64,000 bases of DNA from Anseranas semipalmata (GCA_013399115.1 VXAA01004298.1:905460-969459), one strand, 5' to 3'; shown: positions 38,906-52,717, counted from the stretch's first letter. A program made the numbers and translations. The notes: a model not told the origin generated them from the letters alone.

Positions 38906-41900
38906 CCCTCTGCTTTTCTGAACGTACGCACTGTTACTAGAAAGAGCGTTATTGGGAAGTTTGCTGAGCATTCGGCAGTCCTCACGAGTTTCCACACCTC
39001 AGTTGCTGTGGGGTTGTCAGCCTGTTTGCAGCTAAACCTCTCAAGACAAAATTGCAGCTATTCTGTGTCAGAGGACTGAACTCCCCCACTGACTCTCCCG
39101 AGCTGCTGCTACCACCTCTTCCTTTCCCCATGCTTCTGAAACACCTACGCCTTCCCTCCCGGGACTCCTTGTCTTTCCACTGCTTCTGGGCTGTCTCTGT
39201 TGTCTCTTACTAAGAACCCACACTCACCTCCTCTTCCTTTCTGCCCTCCTGCCGCCCCTCATCTTCTGCTGCCATTTACCACTTCAGAGGAGGAGACACT
39301 CAAATGAGTCTCTGGCAGCGCCACATAAAATTTATTTAGCGTAGGCAGAAAAACAAAGTGCATAAAGTACACTGTAAAGATGTGCAGGGTAAAAATCATT
39401 CTTAAGGTGCTAAACCATTATTAAAGCAAAGCAGGTATTTCATGCAGCTCCTTTACCATTAGGATCTTACCGTGACAGTAAGTGAAGAGCTCAGAAAACA
39501 AACCACTGTAAAACCTTGCTCCAGCTGCATTAATGCTAGACTCAGAATGAAATATATTTAAGAAAGTATGTAAGACAAAAAATCTCAAGTCCTAAGAGCT
39601 CATATGCAAGCATCATTCAGCGCTGAGAGTTACATTGTTCGAATCTGCAGGTTCACTGTTCTCACTGCCTCTTTTCCCACACTAGTAAATCGTAAGTAAT
39701 CGTTAGCAAATTATGGAACCTAATGGCTGGAAAAAAGCACAGAGATAGGAAGTACAGCTGTTTTCCCAGTGAATCCTGTATAACTACACTACCCCTTGAA
39801 GACAGCTGAGAACTAACAGCATACAGGCAGTGCCCTCTTTCGGGAACCTCTGCCAGAACACCATGAAAAAGTCCTAAACTCATGCTACTTGCAACAGATC
39901 CTCCAAAAAGTTCCAGAATCAGAACATTTCCACCCAGACTCACCAAGCGAGCTCAAAGGCCAAGAAGGGACACTCAAGAAAAAGGCGTGAACATCGCACC
40001 CTGCAAGTTACATCCAACAAAAACAAACAGTACAACAGTTCCCCAAGCCTCTGCTCCATCTTCCCCGCTCTAATGGGAGCATCACTGCACTCTGGTTATT
40101 CACTATTCATCAGTTAGCGCCCTCACCTGTCCTACATACTCAGAAAGTCATAGTAAATCTTATTTCTAGTTCTCAGTGCTCACCAAAAAAAACTATCGCT
40201 TCTTGTTTATGAACTGGCTTGAAACAATGCAGAAGTTTTATCTTCATAAATTTTACCGTGATTTTTACTTGGTTGAAGTGAAGCAATCCACAGGCTGTAT
40301 TATAATTACTTAGACATAGGGGGTTAAAAACTATGGCTCAGGGTAAAGGCACTGCAGGTGTGCAGTTTAATGAATTCTTAATTGAGTAGTGGGTGAGCAT
40401 AAAAAGGAAGTTCAGAGGGTGATTACAGGGTTCTTTCAGCAAAGGGAGCAGTGCAAGCACTGAACTCTATAATCAAGAATAAAGGAAAACGAGTTCACCT
40501 CTAATTTTCTCTGTACTACAGCCTTTGTTATTCATGCGCAGAATGCAAGATTAGAACTTCTACTCAGGAAAGACTCTCTACCATCAAGTTAACAGACAAG
40601 ATTAACCTTTTTAGGGATGTCCTTGTCTTAAGGCTAAGAGTGCAAAAAATGAGGAAGTATATAAAAACTAACTTGTACATGGAAAATATATTGCCTCCAT
40701 TCCTGCTGTGCAAATCAGTCAAGATTTCTCTCTGGCTTCTGCCTGTTCTCTGCTACTGAATAGACTGCACATGATAACTCTGAAGACAGAAAAATGGGAG
40801 ACACTTGTGGAAGGGAAAAGAAAACTACTTGGATTTACTACACGCTATCCTCTATTCTCTTCCTCCTCTCTCCAAGAAACAAGCAACCCCAAAACCTCTT
40901 CTTTGCTCAGGGAAGGCCATCTACAAGACTTGCAGCAGCGCCCCTGATTAGGTAGGCATGAAAGCCTACCTGCATGAAAGCACTACCACAGGAGGACAGT
41001 GGGAAAGCTGAGAAGAACGCTAAGGAGATTTGGTATGTTCTAAGCATTTTATAAATGCTGAGGAGAATTTATATAGCGCAGCCATCCACAACTGTGGACA
41101 GCTGAGATCTCCTGGACATCCACTTTGCCACCACACGCAAATATGACGTGATCGGAGCGGCTTCAGCCTTCAGCAGGGCAGAGGCAGTGACGGGTGACCC
41201 ACCTCAGTACCGCCTAGCACAACTCCAGACTTCAGTCACCTGGGCCATCAGATTTTTAATTCCTTTTTTTTTTTTTTTTCCCCTGAGAAATGAGAGAAGC
41301 AAAATCTGGCATCTTTCCAAGAAGCTCTATGCAGGTAAAGTGTTATCTGAAAATTCTTTTTTTTTTTCTTCAAATTTAATATTTTTAACTATGAAATCCA
41401 GGAGAAAGCACAAACTACTTCAACCTCTGGGGGGAAAAAGAAATTTTTTATCTACAAAGACTTCTTCACTATATACTCCATTTTATGAGAAAACTCTTAT
41501 ATTCGCATTGCTACAGCAAGCTCTTATAACCATTTTGTATATTACACCTGCTTTTCTGTCTAAGCATTTTTCAAATTGTTTTACACCAGTCAGCTAGCTA
41601 CCTTTCCAAAAAAACACAGCAGATGTGAATTCACCCAGCTGGTTGCAAAGTTATTGATATTTGTCTCAGTGTTGTGGTCTCGGCCTCAACACCAGTTTCT
41701 GACTCAGGGAGGTGACAGAGGGAAGAGGGATGACAAGATTAATAACCACTGAGGCCCTCTGGAACCATTACCATCCTCTATTCCAATTTCCCTTATAACT
41801 TACATTACAGAATATCACCCATTACTTCCTACATCAGGCTCATAATGCTTAATTCAAATATCATTTCAAGAATCCAGTGCATTCATCTCCAAGAATCAGG

Positions 41901-44900
41901 AAATATAGCTGTTTAATGATATGAAGCCTGATCTAGAGCTCACTTATGTCAAATGCAAGTCTTTCAGCAGACTAATGGTCTTTGCTTAAGGGCCATCAGC
42001 TCCAATAAATCAGGAGGCAATTTTAGCTCTCAGCAGAGAGATCTTGAGAAGTTCATGTAAACACATTCACCAAGCTCCCTTTGGCCAACCCTAAAAACTG
42101 GCAGCAGGGATGACCATGCCGTCAGCACTTTCTAGGTGAGTAACTTCTCAGCAGCTGGGTAACATGCAGGCAAGAAAACATGCCCACAGCTCAGTGGCGC
42201 AAAGCATGTGACACTTAACCACATGGTGCCACCAAGACGTTGACACTTGCTTAATGCCACGGAAGATCCAGGCAGTGTAGGTACTGCTCCCTGGTCCAAA
42301 CTGCCATAACACACCTGTCACTCTCCCCTTGGGGCTAGGCAGAGCACCTTGGCCAAGTACTGTAATTGAGCTGCTTTATATTACTTTATTGCACACAACA
42401 CACCCATGCAAATAAGGAATTTGACTAACATAAGCAAGAAGTATTATGCTGTAGTCATCAAACCACATGTGCTACCTGGAAGTTGACAGATGCATTTAGG
42501 AAGAGAAGGAATGCTTCTTTCTAGTGACTGAAGCCTGCCAGCTGCCAGCTGACCTTGCATTATCCAAATGCCAAGTCTCTTATAGCTGCTACTTCTCCTT
42601 TGTCCTGTGCTACAGCATACAACTACACCAATACTCCACTTACTTGCACAAACCTGCAAGTTCATCTATCTACATCCAAATGGTAAACACCTAAAGAAAG
42701 GTTTTACTCTAATGTTGGAGAAGAACATGATGCAGGAGTCCTTTCCAGGTTACCTACAAGCAAACAAGCATGTTTGTCCAAGAGGTGCACGTTTACATCA
42801 GTACTTTACCAGCTTCTGAAATTACTTCCAGTTTGTGCATATCATTACATTTTCCTTAATTGAAGGTCTGGTTCTTTAATCTATTATCTATCATCATTAG
42901 TGATTATTTTGCTCACGAAGTCAAAAATAATTTGCTGATGTTAAAATCTACAAGCCATGGCATTAAATGGAAATGTGAAGCTGTGTAGTCAAAAACTCTC
43001 TGAAGAGTAAGAAACCTTCATTCAAAGAGGATCTTTACACCTGTATCAGGATTGTGTTTTGTAAACTGTACAGACCAACGGAAGCTCATGAAATCATCAC
43101 TATGAAAAAACACTAATGATTTGATAAACAGCTTTCTGAGGAAGTATTTACTTTATTATATATTTAAGTGTTCTACCCAAAATGCTCTTACAAACTCAGG
43201 TAGTTCCACCTAGTTTGGGACCGAGCAAATGCCCCTACTCCTCAAACTACTTGATACTTTGTAATTGTCTCAACACCAGCTCTGGCCAGTGAATTCTGAT
43301 GTCCTGGGAATGTTGCTTCAACCACCCATCCAAATGACCAGCAGAGGAACGTGAATCTTGCTTCTTCATTTTCTTCATTCAATCTCTGAAGCTTTATTAA
43401 ACAAGATCTACAACAACAGTGCCGTGCAGTCTCTTTAAAGCATGAGCCTGTATTTCACTGAGATCAAGAAGAAGATTACAACAAAGAGGCTCAGTGTTTT
43501 TTGTTTCTCTCGCTTCTAATTAATAGATTATAAACTTGGGGCTCATAGAGTTCTGGTCTGAAAGAAAAAAAAATAGATCTGCTTTCTACAGTTTATGGAA
43601 CGCTGCTAAAATTCATCCTGCCCTTCCTTCTAGCTAAGTAAATACCTTCAACCTGTGTACCTCCAAAGCCAATACTTTGCCAATTTTTCAAATTGCTAAT
43701 GCACTATGTTGATTCCAAAATGCATTGTTGGCATTTCCTAAAAAATATGTTCAGCTGGAAATCTGTAACATTTAAAAACTTTAAATGAGATACAGTCAGA
43801 GGAAAAGAGAGTGTGAAATAACAAGTGGTAGTATTTTGAAGTGATAAATAGCCTAAGGGCAAGGAAGGTTTAAGAATAAAGGACAACTTGCTGTGAAAAT
43901 AACTGCAGGTAACAGGCCAAGGTTTTAGATTGACCAGCTGGTTTCCATCCCCATTAGAGATCTGGGATCCACATTGCTGACTAAAAGAAACAAGCTGCCA
44001 TAATGCGACCTGTTATTACACTTATTACACAGAACCAAGCAAGCAACAAAGCAGGTAGATGCACCATTAAACATAAGCCACTATTTAACAAAAGACAGCC
44101 ACACAAATGTTTAACCAAAACAATACTGAAGTGAAACCTAGACATTAGTCTAACTACAAAGTATGCTGTCAAAACCAATTAAACCATTCGGATTAATAGA
44201 ATAAAATTATTCATTTACTGAATTTGCAAGAAGGAACCTGTAGAAACTGCAGTGTAATTATGAATCCTGATTTTAAGAAAATCACCAGATTTAATCTTTA
44301 ACATGCTATCAGCTAGATATTTCAAAAATGAGTTACTACCTAAAGAATAAATCACAATTTTGAAGTCAAATATGGCTTACACGCTCTCATCACAGACTGG
44401 TGAGTGAGCCTTCCTTTCCGCGCGCAGGAAAACACAGCCTGCAGTAAATCCACCCTGAGTAGCAGAAGCATTTGATATATGTCTGTTATGGATACAAATA
44501 TGCCTCGTACTGTACCTCAAAATACATGTTAATGCTTCTCTTTTACTAGACCGTATTTAGGGCTTTCTAAACTCGCTCAGGCACTTCTTGCCTGGCAGCT
44601 GTCTCAGATCCACGTACAAGGACATGAGCAAGTATCTATACCTGCCAGTACAGACCAAGAAGGACTTGGCTCCCCAGCCAGCAGAGGCACACACCACAGG
44701 GTGGGGCAGGCAGGGGCTGGTGGTCTCCACCCTTCCCGGTGCTCCAGGAGCCAGTTCTGTCACACAGGTCATGGGCACTGGCTGCCACCCCAGGCTCAGC
44801 AGACACGCCAGGGGCTGGGGGAAGGCACGGAAAAGCTGGTGCTGGCAGTTCCTTGGTGCCGTGAGCGCCTTGGCATGGAGAAGCCCATTGGGAGGTACCG

Positions 44901-46683
44901 GAATCTGACCTGAGCCAGAGTGAGTAAATGAGGTCGCCCTTAGCAAGTGTCAGCTTGGAAAAAGCTACCTGAGCTTTAGGATTAAGAAACTAACAGATGT
45001 TGAGCATTTTGTAAAGCCTGGAGGCTTATACGCTTGCTGCCACTTCAGCATATCTGAGAGCAGAAATCATGTGATTGCTTCTGAACATGCTTGCATAACT
45101 TTGTCTCAGTCAAATATCATGAAATGACATTACGTCTCCAGTTTATGGAATGTTTCAGCCAAAATCCTATTAAAATAACTAACTGGAAAAGAACTAGCAA
45201 TAGCCAGCCACCCAATATCCATCCATCAGAAGAAACAAAGAAAAACCCACAAAATCAATCACCTTATGAATACACACCAGCACAATCTCTACAAAAAGAC
45301 AAATTATATTTATATTTAGGAACAGAGTTGTAAATTAAATAGTTCTCTCCAGCAAGATGAAATTTTCAAGAATAATTTATTTTAAAATTCCTCTAGATGT
45401 AGCACAATTAAGAAATAAAAATCTTAAGCAGTATTTAAGATATCTTTTCTTATACATGCTATCTTTTTCTCTGGGTCAGGTGTTGTAACTTGATGCCAAG
45501 AAAAAAAAATCTACAAAGCACATTAGGTTTTAAACAGCCTCTTTTCATTTTTGTCCTAGGATATTTTATTGCATGTCACCTTCCTTCTTGCATGTATCAT
45601 TGCCCATTTCCTTAGGTCATATCCACGGAGCTTCTACGTGTCAAAACCCGACAGAGCACTAATTGTAAGTTCAAAAGTACAAATGAACACCCTTACATGT
45701 AATTTAAGGATAATATTAGTAAAGTTATATCATATACTCTGGTACTGGAAGACAGACACAATAAAGGTGTTTTTAATTCAGCTTATCTAACTATGTATAG
45801 ACATGTCTAAATAGAAAGAGATCTACAAATTTCTGTCCTTCCATCCTTACAGTGTACAGAAAAAAAGCTTCTTAAAGTAAACGTGAATAAATGTCCTTTA
45901 ACATCTTTGAATTATGGCAAACCTTGAAAAACTGTTGTGTACCACTGAGATTCTCATGGCTATTTTTGTGTTCAAAAGAGATGATCTGTGGGAGTACTAC
46001 TACTCCACGGGCCAATGCAACAATAACTACATTTACCTTACATGCCCACATTTACCTGAAGTCATTCAAATGGGTAAATCTATTAAAAAAAAAACTGCTG
46101 ATTTTTTTCCTATTAACTCTACTTTGTAAAAAGGCTACTTTACATATAGTTTTGTGCAGTAACAAAACAATTTTTTCATTTATTTTATTCAGGCATGTTA
46201 ATTACTTTTAGCCTTACACAGTGCTGTCACTTAAAATTTCATATCACTTGAGTAGATATCTATTTTTTCAGCATCATATTCACATGAGAAAAATTGACAA
46301 AACCCACAAAAAATTTTAGAATGATAAAGGTTGTCAGGGTAACAAATTACGCACACAGGCAAAAGGGTAAAATATAATTATGCAGATGGCAAAATAAAAG
46401 AAGGTAATTTACAACTGATGCAGAAAATTACTGGCACAATAAGCATATCCCATAAATCAGTTAGTTAACAACCTAATTTATAACTTTGTGAAAATCAGCA
46501 AATATAAAATAGAGACCTAGAAAGGAATTTAAGTGCCTTGTGTCTTTTCTTTCAGTAATGCACCTACTAAGGGCAACATTAATAGATCAGCAGCACATTA
46601 AATAATTGATGCCACGTTATTACCCTCCTCCCCTCTGCACTAATGAGCAATTACTTCTTGTGATGACTGACTCTTTTCAACAG
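38906..46683. other. Gene-free stretch
   Basis: No recognisable gene. The longest open frame (149 codons, plus strand, 41148-41597) runs through poly-T tracts and has no domain. A 47-base segment at 41288-41334 has a strong T-rich acceptor and a GCAG/GTAAAG donor and stays open in two frames, but is too short to judge. GC-richer DNA at 44590-44910 holds overlapping open frames on both strands that look compositional. Confidence 0.6.
41264..41279. repeat. T16 homopolymer
   Basis: Sixteen consecutive T, followed by CCCCTGAG, which together make a strong acceptor-like tract on the plus strand. The run itself is ordinary and prone to sequencing error. Confidence 0.9.
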
Positions 46684-46885
46684 GGAAAATAGTAAAGATT
46701 TTGCATTAGAAAAATGGCAGAAGCTCACAGATCTGAGATTATCAAGTGGAAAACCCATTTGTTCTCACACACAACAACAGACACTACACAGGCCCGAATG
46801 AGAGAGGCACTTCAGGTGCGTTCCTATGAGTCCGCTGGGAAGCACGACAGGAACCGAGACCTGTCTTCTCCCCAGAGACCAGCAG
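46684..46885 (+). CDS. Candidate 5' coding exon (ATG at 46714), unknown protein
   Basis: The acceptor CTGACTCTTTTCAACAG precedes 46684, and the interval ends at 46885 with an AGCAG/GTAATT donor. An ATG at 46714 has a good start context (AAAAATGGC). It is preceded by an in-frame TAA inside the interval and reads 57 codons plus one base into the donor. The peptide begins MAEAHRSEIIKWKTH and is basic and hydrophilic, with no signal peptide, membrane segment or domain that I recognise. A second frame is open for about 38 codons and then stops. The one left-over base is phase-compatible with the candidate at 57047-57231. Coding status is inference, and a pseudo-exon is quite possible. Confidence 0.25.
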
Positions 46886-49800
46886 GTAATTCTGGGTAGC
46901 CTCCACCACCCCACTTTTTTTTTTTTAATAATGAGCTCCTTCAGGAATAAAACCCCCCCAAACTGGGTAGCTCTGAAGGAACAAGCAAGGACAGTGAGGT
47001 TTCTGGGCCCCTGACTCTCCCATTACTAGGCAGAACATAAAAATTAAACTTCTCTACAAGTCCCATTGACTTAATGAGGACTCAGGCAGAGGTCTAAAAG
47101 GTTTTCTGTAGCAAGGGGAAAAGCAAAGGGGAGAAGCAAGGGATGATTTTTGTGAGTAAGACAGGCACCTGGTGCGACATTCTGTGTTTTTGGAAGAGTA
47201 CAAGTACTAAACTAAAGAACAAGAACAACATAGCACCTGTCAAAGAGACAACATGGTGGCAAGGTGTTCAGGAAAGATTTTAAAATTTCGAGAAAATATG
47301 TGATTGTCTGTGTGGCACAGTAAGAATACAAACCAGAAGACTGGTACAGCGCATCAGTAGCTTGCTTAGGCAACACCTATCACCACGTTGCAACAGCTAG
47401 GGACTTCAGCAAGCACCAGTGTGACTAGCCTGGTAATGCTGATGCACTTGCTCTACACAGAGAAGCAGCAGCTTCAAGACTCTGTATTAAGAAGCAGGCT
47501 TCACTTCAGAAACAGTCCTGGCAGAAATGAGTAATAGGTAACTGCAAGGTCATCTCATTTGTGACATTAAGTCATTAGACTGATTACGTGTCCATCTGCT
47601 CTGCTTTGCAAATTGGCCTTCTGTGTTCATTAGCGATCATAAACCTGGATATATCATGACACAGGCTAGGAAATACATGTACAAACAGTCACGAGCACAG
47701 ACCTGAGAGCATTACAGCAACTCAGCAACATGACTTTGCTAATGACTTTGAATCGTACAATTAGCCTACTGGAAGTAAGCACCTTTACAGCAAATGGATT
47801 ATAAGCTCTACATCAAGAAAAACTATTTTTCACTGTAATATGCACAAAACCAAAGTGACTTTAATCTACCAGAACAGAGAGGGCTGCCAGTGAAGAGAGA
47901 GCTCAGCACAGTGACTAGCACCACCACCGCCCCGTCTACTTAGCACTTGCCCAGCGCATTTCCTTGAAGACGGAGACACAGTCAGCTGGCTCTGCTTCTC
48001 CTTCCTTCACCAGCTCTTAACTGTTCTCTTCGCTGTACAGCAAAACATAGCAATTCAAAGGCATTGCAAAAGATGCTCCTACCCTGCATTTAACAGGAGC
48101 TTCTGTGCTGCACAGCCTACTCTCGCACCCCAAACCATGTTATGCTGAGCTCCAGCCAGTTCCACCTTTCTTCAGACACGTGCAAACATGCTGTGCTATG
48201 CTGGCATCAGGTCAGCAAGCCAGACCTGCTCCTGATGCCATTACAGAGATGAATACGGTGCAGGCATTTAAGACTAGAATAAATAAAACGTTCAAGAATC
48301 TAGAACTCTTCTGGCATGTTGAGAAAAGACAACCCGCCCCCCCACTGTTTTATCATTTGTAGGTTATGATAGCTAATGGATGAATTATTTACAGAGTGAG
48401 CACTTGTACTGTAACAGTATTTTTGCTAGCTATGTATTCATGTCAAGGGAGGCAAAAATAGTATATAAAATGTATCCCTAATGGATACATTGCTATTCAT
48501 ACCTTCTACATTTTTCTCATTCTACCCTAAGGCTATCATTATATATGGTAAGGAAGGAAATTAAAATGATTCCTGTTGCCTCTCTTCTTTATTAATCTTT
48601 AATGATTTTTAATTCACACACTTTAATCTATCCTTTCATGAAAAGGATAAAGCAGTAATTCTGATAATACCTTTTGCCTTTCTTTTTTTTTTTTTTTTCC
48701 AGCTATACCTTTATATAACAAAGTTTCCAAAAACCATGTAGGAATTTTGTTTCTGGTACATGCTTCCCTATTCTATCAGTATGTGAAGAAGCAGCTAAGG
48801 GCTTGAACCTGCACCCATCACCAGCACAAGGAGTGATTCAACAGAGCACGTATGCACATGTTTCTCTTTAAGCATATAATTAAGTTCACTCTTGTTCAAC
48901 AAAGCATTTAAGCAAAAGCTGTTTACTGTAAACTGTGTGCACTTCCATGAGTAATCTTTTTTTTATTAAGAGATTGATAAAGGTAGAAATGAGACTAATT
49001 AAGGCAGAAAATACACTGCCTAATGGTGGCTTACGGGGAGAGCCCACGATGGAGTGCTTGAGGAGCTTCTCTTTGCAACAAGCCAAGAGAACAGGGGAGG
49101 CCAACACTAAGGTGCAAGTCCATCATCTGCAGCTGGCCTGAGAAGGGGGAGAAGAACGTGGGAGCTAAACCCAGGCTGAATTAACCCTTCCGACCCAGAC
49201 ATCGCTGCCTGCTGAGGTCACTGCTGAGCACCAGAAGCGAAGCCTTCCACACACGCTCTCTAGACACGTGCTGTCACAGTCCTTACAACCAAACACCTGA
49301 AATCCCCCAACCCTAGACACCCAGGCCTGTCACTGCCATCCCTTCACGCACCAGTCTTTGGGGTCAGCACAAGCATCTGCCTTGGTTACCTCAGATCCAC
49401 ACACAAAGCAAACAAACAACTGAAAAAATAAAACACTCCCCACCATCTCAGCTTAGGTACTTTTGAACAATTTACCAGTCTACACAGATGGCCCTGAAAT
49501 CTTCCTAGGTATTTCTAGCACCTCACTTGCACCGGTCTTCCTAGAAGCACTTGGCACAACACAATTTTCCAGTCTTTTGGATTTTGGGGGGGGTATTTCA
49601 CAAATTTTGTATCAAGGCAAAATTGTGGGAAGATCCTTTTCCAGCCACAACCAAGCAACCTGCCCTTTGTCTGGATACAGGAGCCATGAAGTATGAGGGC
49701 TCGTCTTTCCGAGTCCAAGCCTGAGCGGGCAGGGGAAGGACACTTCACCTTCCTACTGAGGAGGAGGAAGTACTGGCGTAACAGAGGCTGTTTTCCCCAG

Positions 49801-50048
49801 GCAGATTAACTGCCTCCAGCAAAGCACTGTCAGGACATTTATTAGCAAAAATGTAGATGTTCTGATTCATCCATCTTTCCCACTGGAACTGTTCCATTAT
49901 GTTTAAACACCGACTTATTTGTTCATACCCTTATCTGCAGAGACAGAGAGAAACAGCCCGGAGGCTGGGGCTGTTTTCTGAAACAGAGGCAGGCAGGTTC
50001 AAGTCCCCACTCCGAGAAACAGCAGGATTTTGACCGCTGCTGTCTTAC
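46886..50048. other. Gene-free stretch
   Basis: No recognisable gene. A T16 run at 48683-48698 followed by CCAG makes an acceptor-like tract whose downstream frames close within 13 codons. The rest is AT-rich with no domain-bearing open frame. Confidence 0.6.
48683..48698. repeat. T16 homopolymer
   Basis: Sixteen consecutive T directly before CCAG. It resembles a splice acceptor on the plus strand, but the following frames end quickly. Confidence 0.9.
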
Positions 50049-50113
50049 CTCCCCACGGGCCACCCTGCACAACGGACTGCTGGCTGTTCTGCTGTTGTGT
50101 AGGGTCACTCTCT
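50049..50113 (-). CDS. Candidate internal exon, unknown protein
   Basis: On the minus strand the acceptor CCTTTCTGTTCAG precedes 50113, and the 65-base interval ends at 50049 with a GGGGAG/GTAAGA donor. Two frames are fully open. One gives a glutamine- and serine-rich peptide, ESDPTQQQNSQQSVVQGG. That frame joins the neighbouring candidate at 50387-50452 in phase, the junction codon being AGA. I recognise no domain. Two phase-compatible neighbours 270 bases apart are suggestive but can arise by chance. Confidence 0.2.
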
Positions 50114-50180
50114 CTGAACAGAAAGGCTATGAAAACTTTCAAGTTCGATTAACTAGCTTTCATTTCACTTATCTTGAATG

Positions 50181-50199
50181 AAAAAAAAAAAAAAAAAAA
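50181..50199. repeat. A19 homopolymer
   Basis: Nineteen consecutive A. No retrotransposon body or target-site duplication is evident beside it, so it is recorded as a simple repeat. Confidence 0.9.
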
Positions 50200-50386
50200 C
50201 ACCATTAAAAAACCCTGACCCATTTATTTCATACATAAAAGAAGCCTTTGTAGCAGGTGTAATATTCCTAAGAGGTGGTTAATGAGAAATGCACATCAGA
50301 GCTTAATTGGAAAGAGTCTTTGATGTTGGTTAGCTTACCTGTTGTGACACTAAAGAAAAAGATCACAAGGGAGAGAGAGAGCATAC

Positions 50387-50452
50387 CTGGCATCTCTACT
50401 GGTTGAACCATGGCCTCCTGGGCTGTTACACTTCAGTTCCTGCTGTAGCTGT
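50387..50452 (-). CDS. Candidate internal exon, unknown protein
   Basis: On the minus strand the T/G-rich acceptor GTGTGTGGTCTTCAG precedes 50452, and the 66-base interval ends at 50387 with a CCAG/GTATGC donor. One frame is open and gives QLQQELKCNSPGGHGSTSRD followed by A and two left-over bases, which join the candidate at 50049-50113 in phase. Between the two lies an 11-base segment (50339-50349) with a strong pyrimidine-rich acceptor and a GTAAGC donor. It looks like a microexon; its inclusion would shift the frame but still keep it open in the next interval. No family is recognised. Confidence 0.18.
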
Positions 50453-52717
50453 CTGAAGACCACACACAACCCCACACCAGGACACCCACAACCCAAGGAG
50501 TCAGATTCCCCCAGCATTGCCCACAAAGGACCCATCTCTAGCGGACTGCAGGGAGCTTCAATTTCAGTAGGTTTACTTCAGCACAAACCCTGTCAGGTCA
50601 TGCAGTCCTTAAGATAAGCTAAACGACATTTACAGCTGAGGTGGGAAAAAATACATAAAAAAAACTGGCATCTGAAAAAAACAGAGGAGGTTCTTATTTT
50701 TTCCAGCAAACTGAACTCAGCTGAACCAAGCATATGTAAATAAATTTCTAACAAATATAACGTATTCACAAGAGTTGCTTTGATTAGACAGTCTTTAAAA
50801 ATGCACAGTGGCAGAGAGGGGTGTGTATGTGAATGCCATTTGATTAGGGTAAGCACAGCACTAGTGTGCAAGAACGCCGCAGTTAAGCAGAGATCCAAGG
50901 GAAGCTCCTTTTCCTCTGCAAAAAGCAGAGGGAACTTCTCTTGCCGTGGGCTCTCCAACTTGCTTAAACGTTACTTCCCCCCTCACATCTTTCAATTGCT
51001 TGACTGGCACAGTGAGAGTTCTCCCTCCCATTTCGACTTATTGTAGCCACAGGAATGGAGGCAACTATAAATTCCTCTGTCTTTGTGCACAGAGCTGTAA
51101 CCACAGCAGGAACCTCATCTCCACAATAAAACCTTTCCAAACTCAAAATATAAAATGGCCACAAAATTCACATGTAACATGCATGAGAGAAAGAGATAAA
51201 TGACTAAAAATTGTTAACAGACAAGAAACAGTACATCCTCTTTTTGTTTTTATATATTCACTGTATACCCATTTGAAGAGGTTATAGAAAAACCTCCAAA
51301 ACACAGCTTCACATTACTTTATTGGAACAACTATTTCTCAAATGCAAAAGCATCTGAAAGGCTAAAAGGGTTTTCTTGTTACTGGTTTGAAAGTGATTTT
51401 CATACTCAAGTACATTACTACTGTTTAACAAGGGAACAAATGCACTTCGCTGAGTGAATATCTAATTCCTTGTGTGACAGCAAGTAAAAATGAAGCAAGC
51501 TGGCAGCCCCCAGGAGACCTGCTAGGCCTGCCATGCTCCGAGAGAGTTCCTGAATGCTCCCTGTAAATCACCAACATTTGTGCCATGCCTTAATGCGCTG
51601 TGCAAAATGATTGAAATGTGTGCATTATACCTGTTTGTACTTGAACTTGGCTTAAATTTAGCTTGGTTTGGGGGGTTTGTACTTGCTAAAAACATGAGCA
51701 GAATTTGTTTGAACCTTATTAACACCCACAAGAGAGCTGAGATTTAAGTTTAAAAATAACAACAAAGGGGTGGGGGGAAGGAGGCAAGGGGGAGGAAGGA
51801 AAGAAAGAACAGGACAAAAAGAAATGAGCTTCATACTCCAGGGCATGATGAAAAACTTGCCATTGAAGTGCCATTGTTCGCAACACCCACAACTCCCTTG
51901 CCAAAACTCGATTTAGGAGCTGTATGCAGAACCACCTCTCTAACATCATACTGGGGCATCTTGGACAGTGCTGTCCAACAAGAAGTGCTTGTAAATTGTG
52001 CATTTTGATTTTTCATTGAAATGGGAATGTGCTTTCATCTGTTTTCCAATGCATTCAAATGACTGTTGCACAGAGGTCTCGTTCCTGTGGTGCAACATAA
52101 GAAACAGCAGTTCGAAATAGAGACTAGCAGAGATTAAAAACTCCCTTTATCTACAGAGTTTCCAGCAGTTTTGCAAGCTTTCAGCACAGTTCAAACCCAG
52201 CCTAGACACTAGTTCTCTGAAGAAGCAGGGAATGCCTATACTGGCTTAAACTTTGATCCTCCTGCTGAATTTGCTAACAAGAGCTGACTACTGCCTGACT
52301 GCTTTATAGATATTTGTGAACTCCAACGGTTTGTCCAGTGGAAGCAAGAGAGTTTTCCAAATGCACCTGGCTGGTGGAAGCCAAGGCACCACTGGGAAAG
52401 AATGATGCTTTTACACTAAGAGCCTCACAAGAAATAGGGGTTTAACGATTTTCCAGGCTTGGCCAGACCCAAGCCTAAAATCACATCCCTAGCAGTACCC
52501 AATACCAGATGCTTTCAGAGACTGTACTGGTACAGGGATAAGGGATAACTCGCTCTCCACACTGGCTATAGATGACATTTGTTTAAGACTCAAAGTCTGA
52601 AATTTTAATGCTCCTTTCATGAAAACTGATAACTTTTTGATGCAGGTTATCCGCTGTTTTAGAAGAACATAGAGGTGCAAAGCGAAACACTCCAGGAAAG
52701 ACCAGGATCAAGCTTAC
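50453..52717. other. Gene-free stretch
   Basis: No recognisable gene. It contains the G-rich polypurine tract at 51764-51809. Open frames of 60-121 codons are scattered over both strands without domains. Confidence 0.6.
51764..51809 (+). repeat. G-rich polypurine tract
   Basis: About 46 bases, nearly all purine on the plus strand with only two pyrimidine interruptions, including G4, G6 and G5 runs followed by GGAA and GAAA units. Such tracts can form triplex DNA or a G-quadruplex, and they slow polymerases. No gene context is visible to say whether that matters here. Confidence 0.8.

Noticed and set aside
38663..39079. Open frames of 106-120 codons on both strands in the CpG-rich patch
   Set aside because: They overlap one another and are expected from GC-rich DNA. 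The patch is better treated as a possible regulatory element.
39601..39680. GTTCGAATC sequence resembling a tRNA B box
   Set aside because: The flanking bases do not form a T-stem, and no A box, anticodon arm or acceptor stem is present.
41288..41334. 47-base plus-strand interval between a T16 acceptor and a GTAAAG donor
   Set aside because: It is too short to judge, open in two frames, and poly-T makes the acceptor likely by chance.
41148..41597. 149-codon plus-strand open frame, the longest in the window
   Set aside because: It runs through poly-T tracts, has low-complexity phenylalanine runs and no domain.
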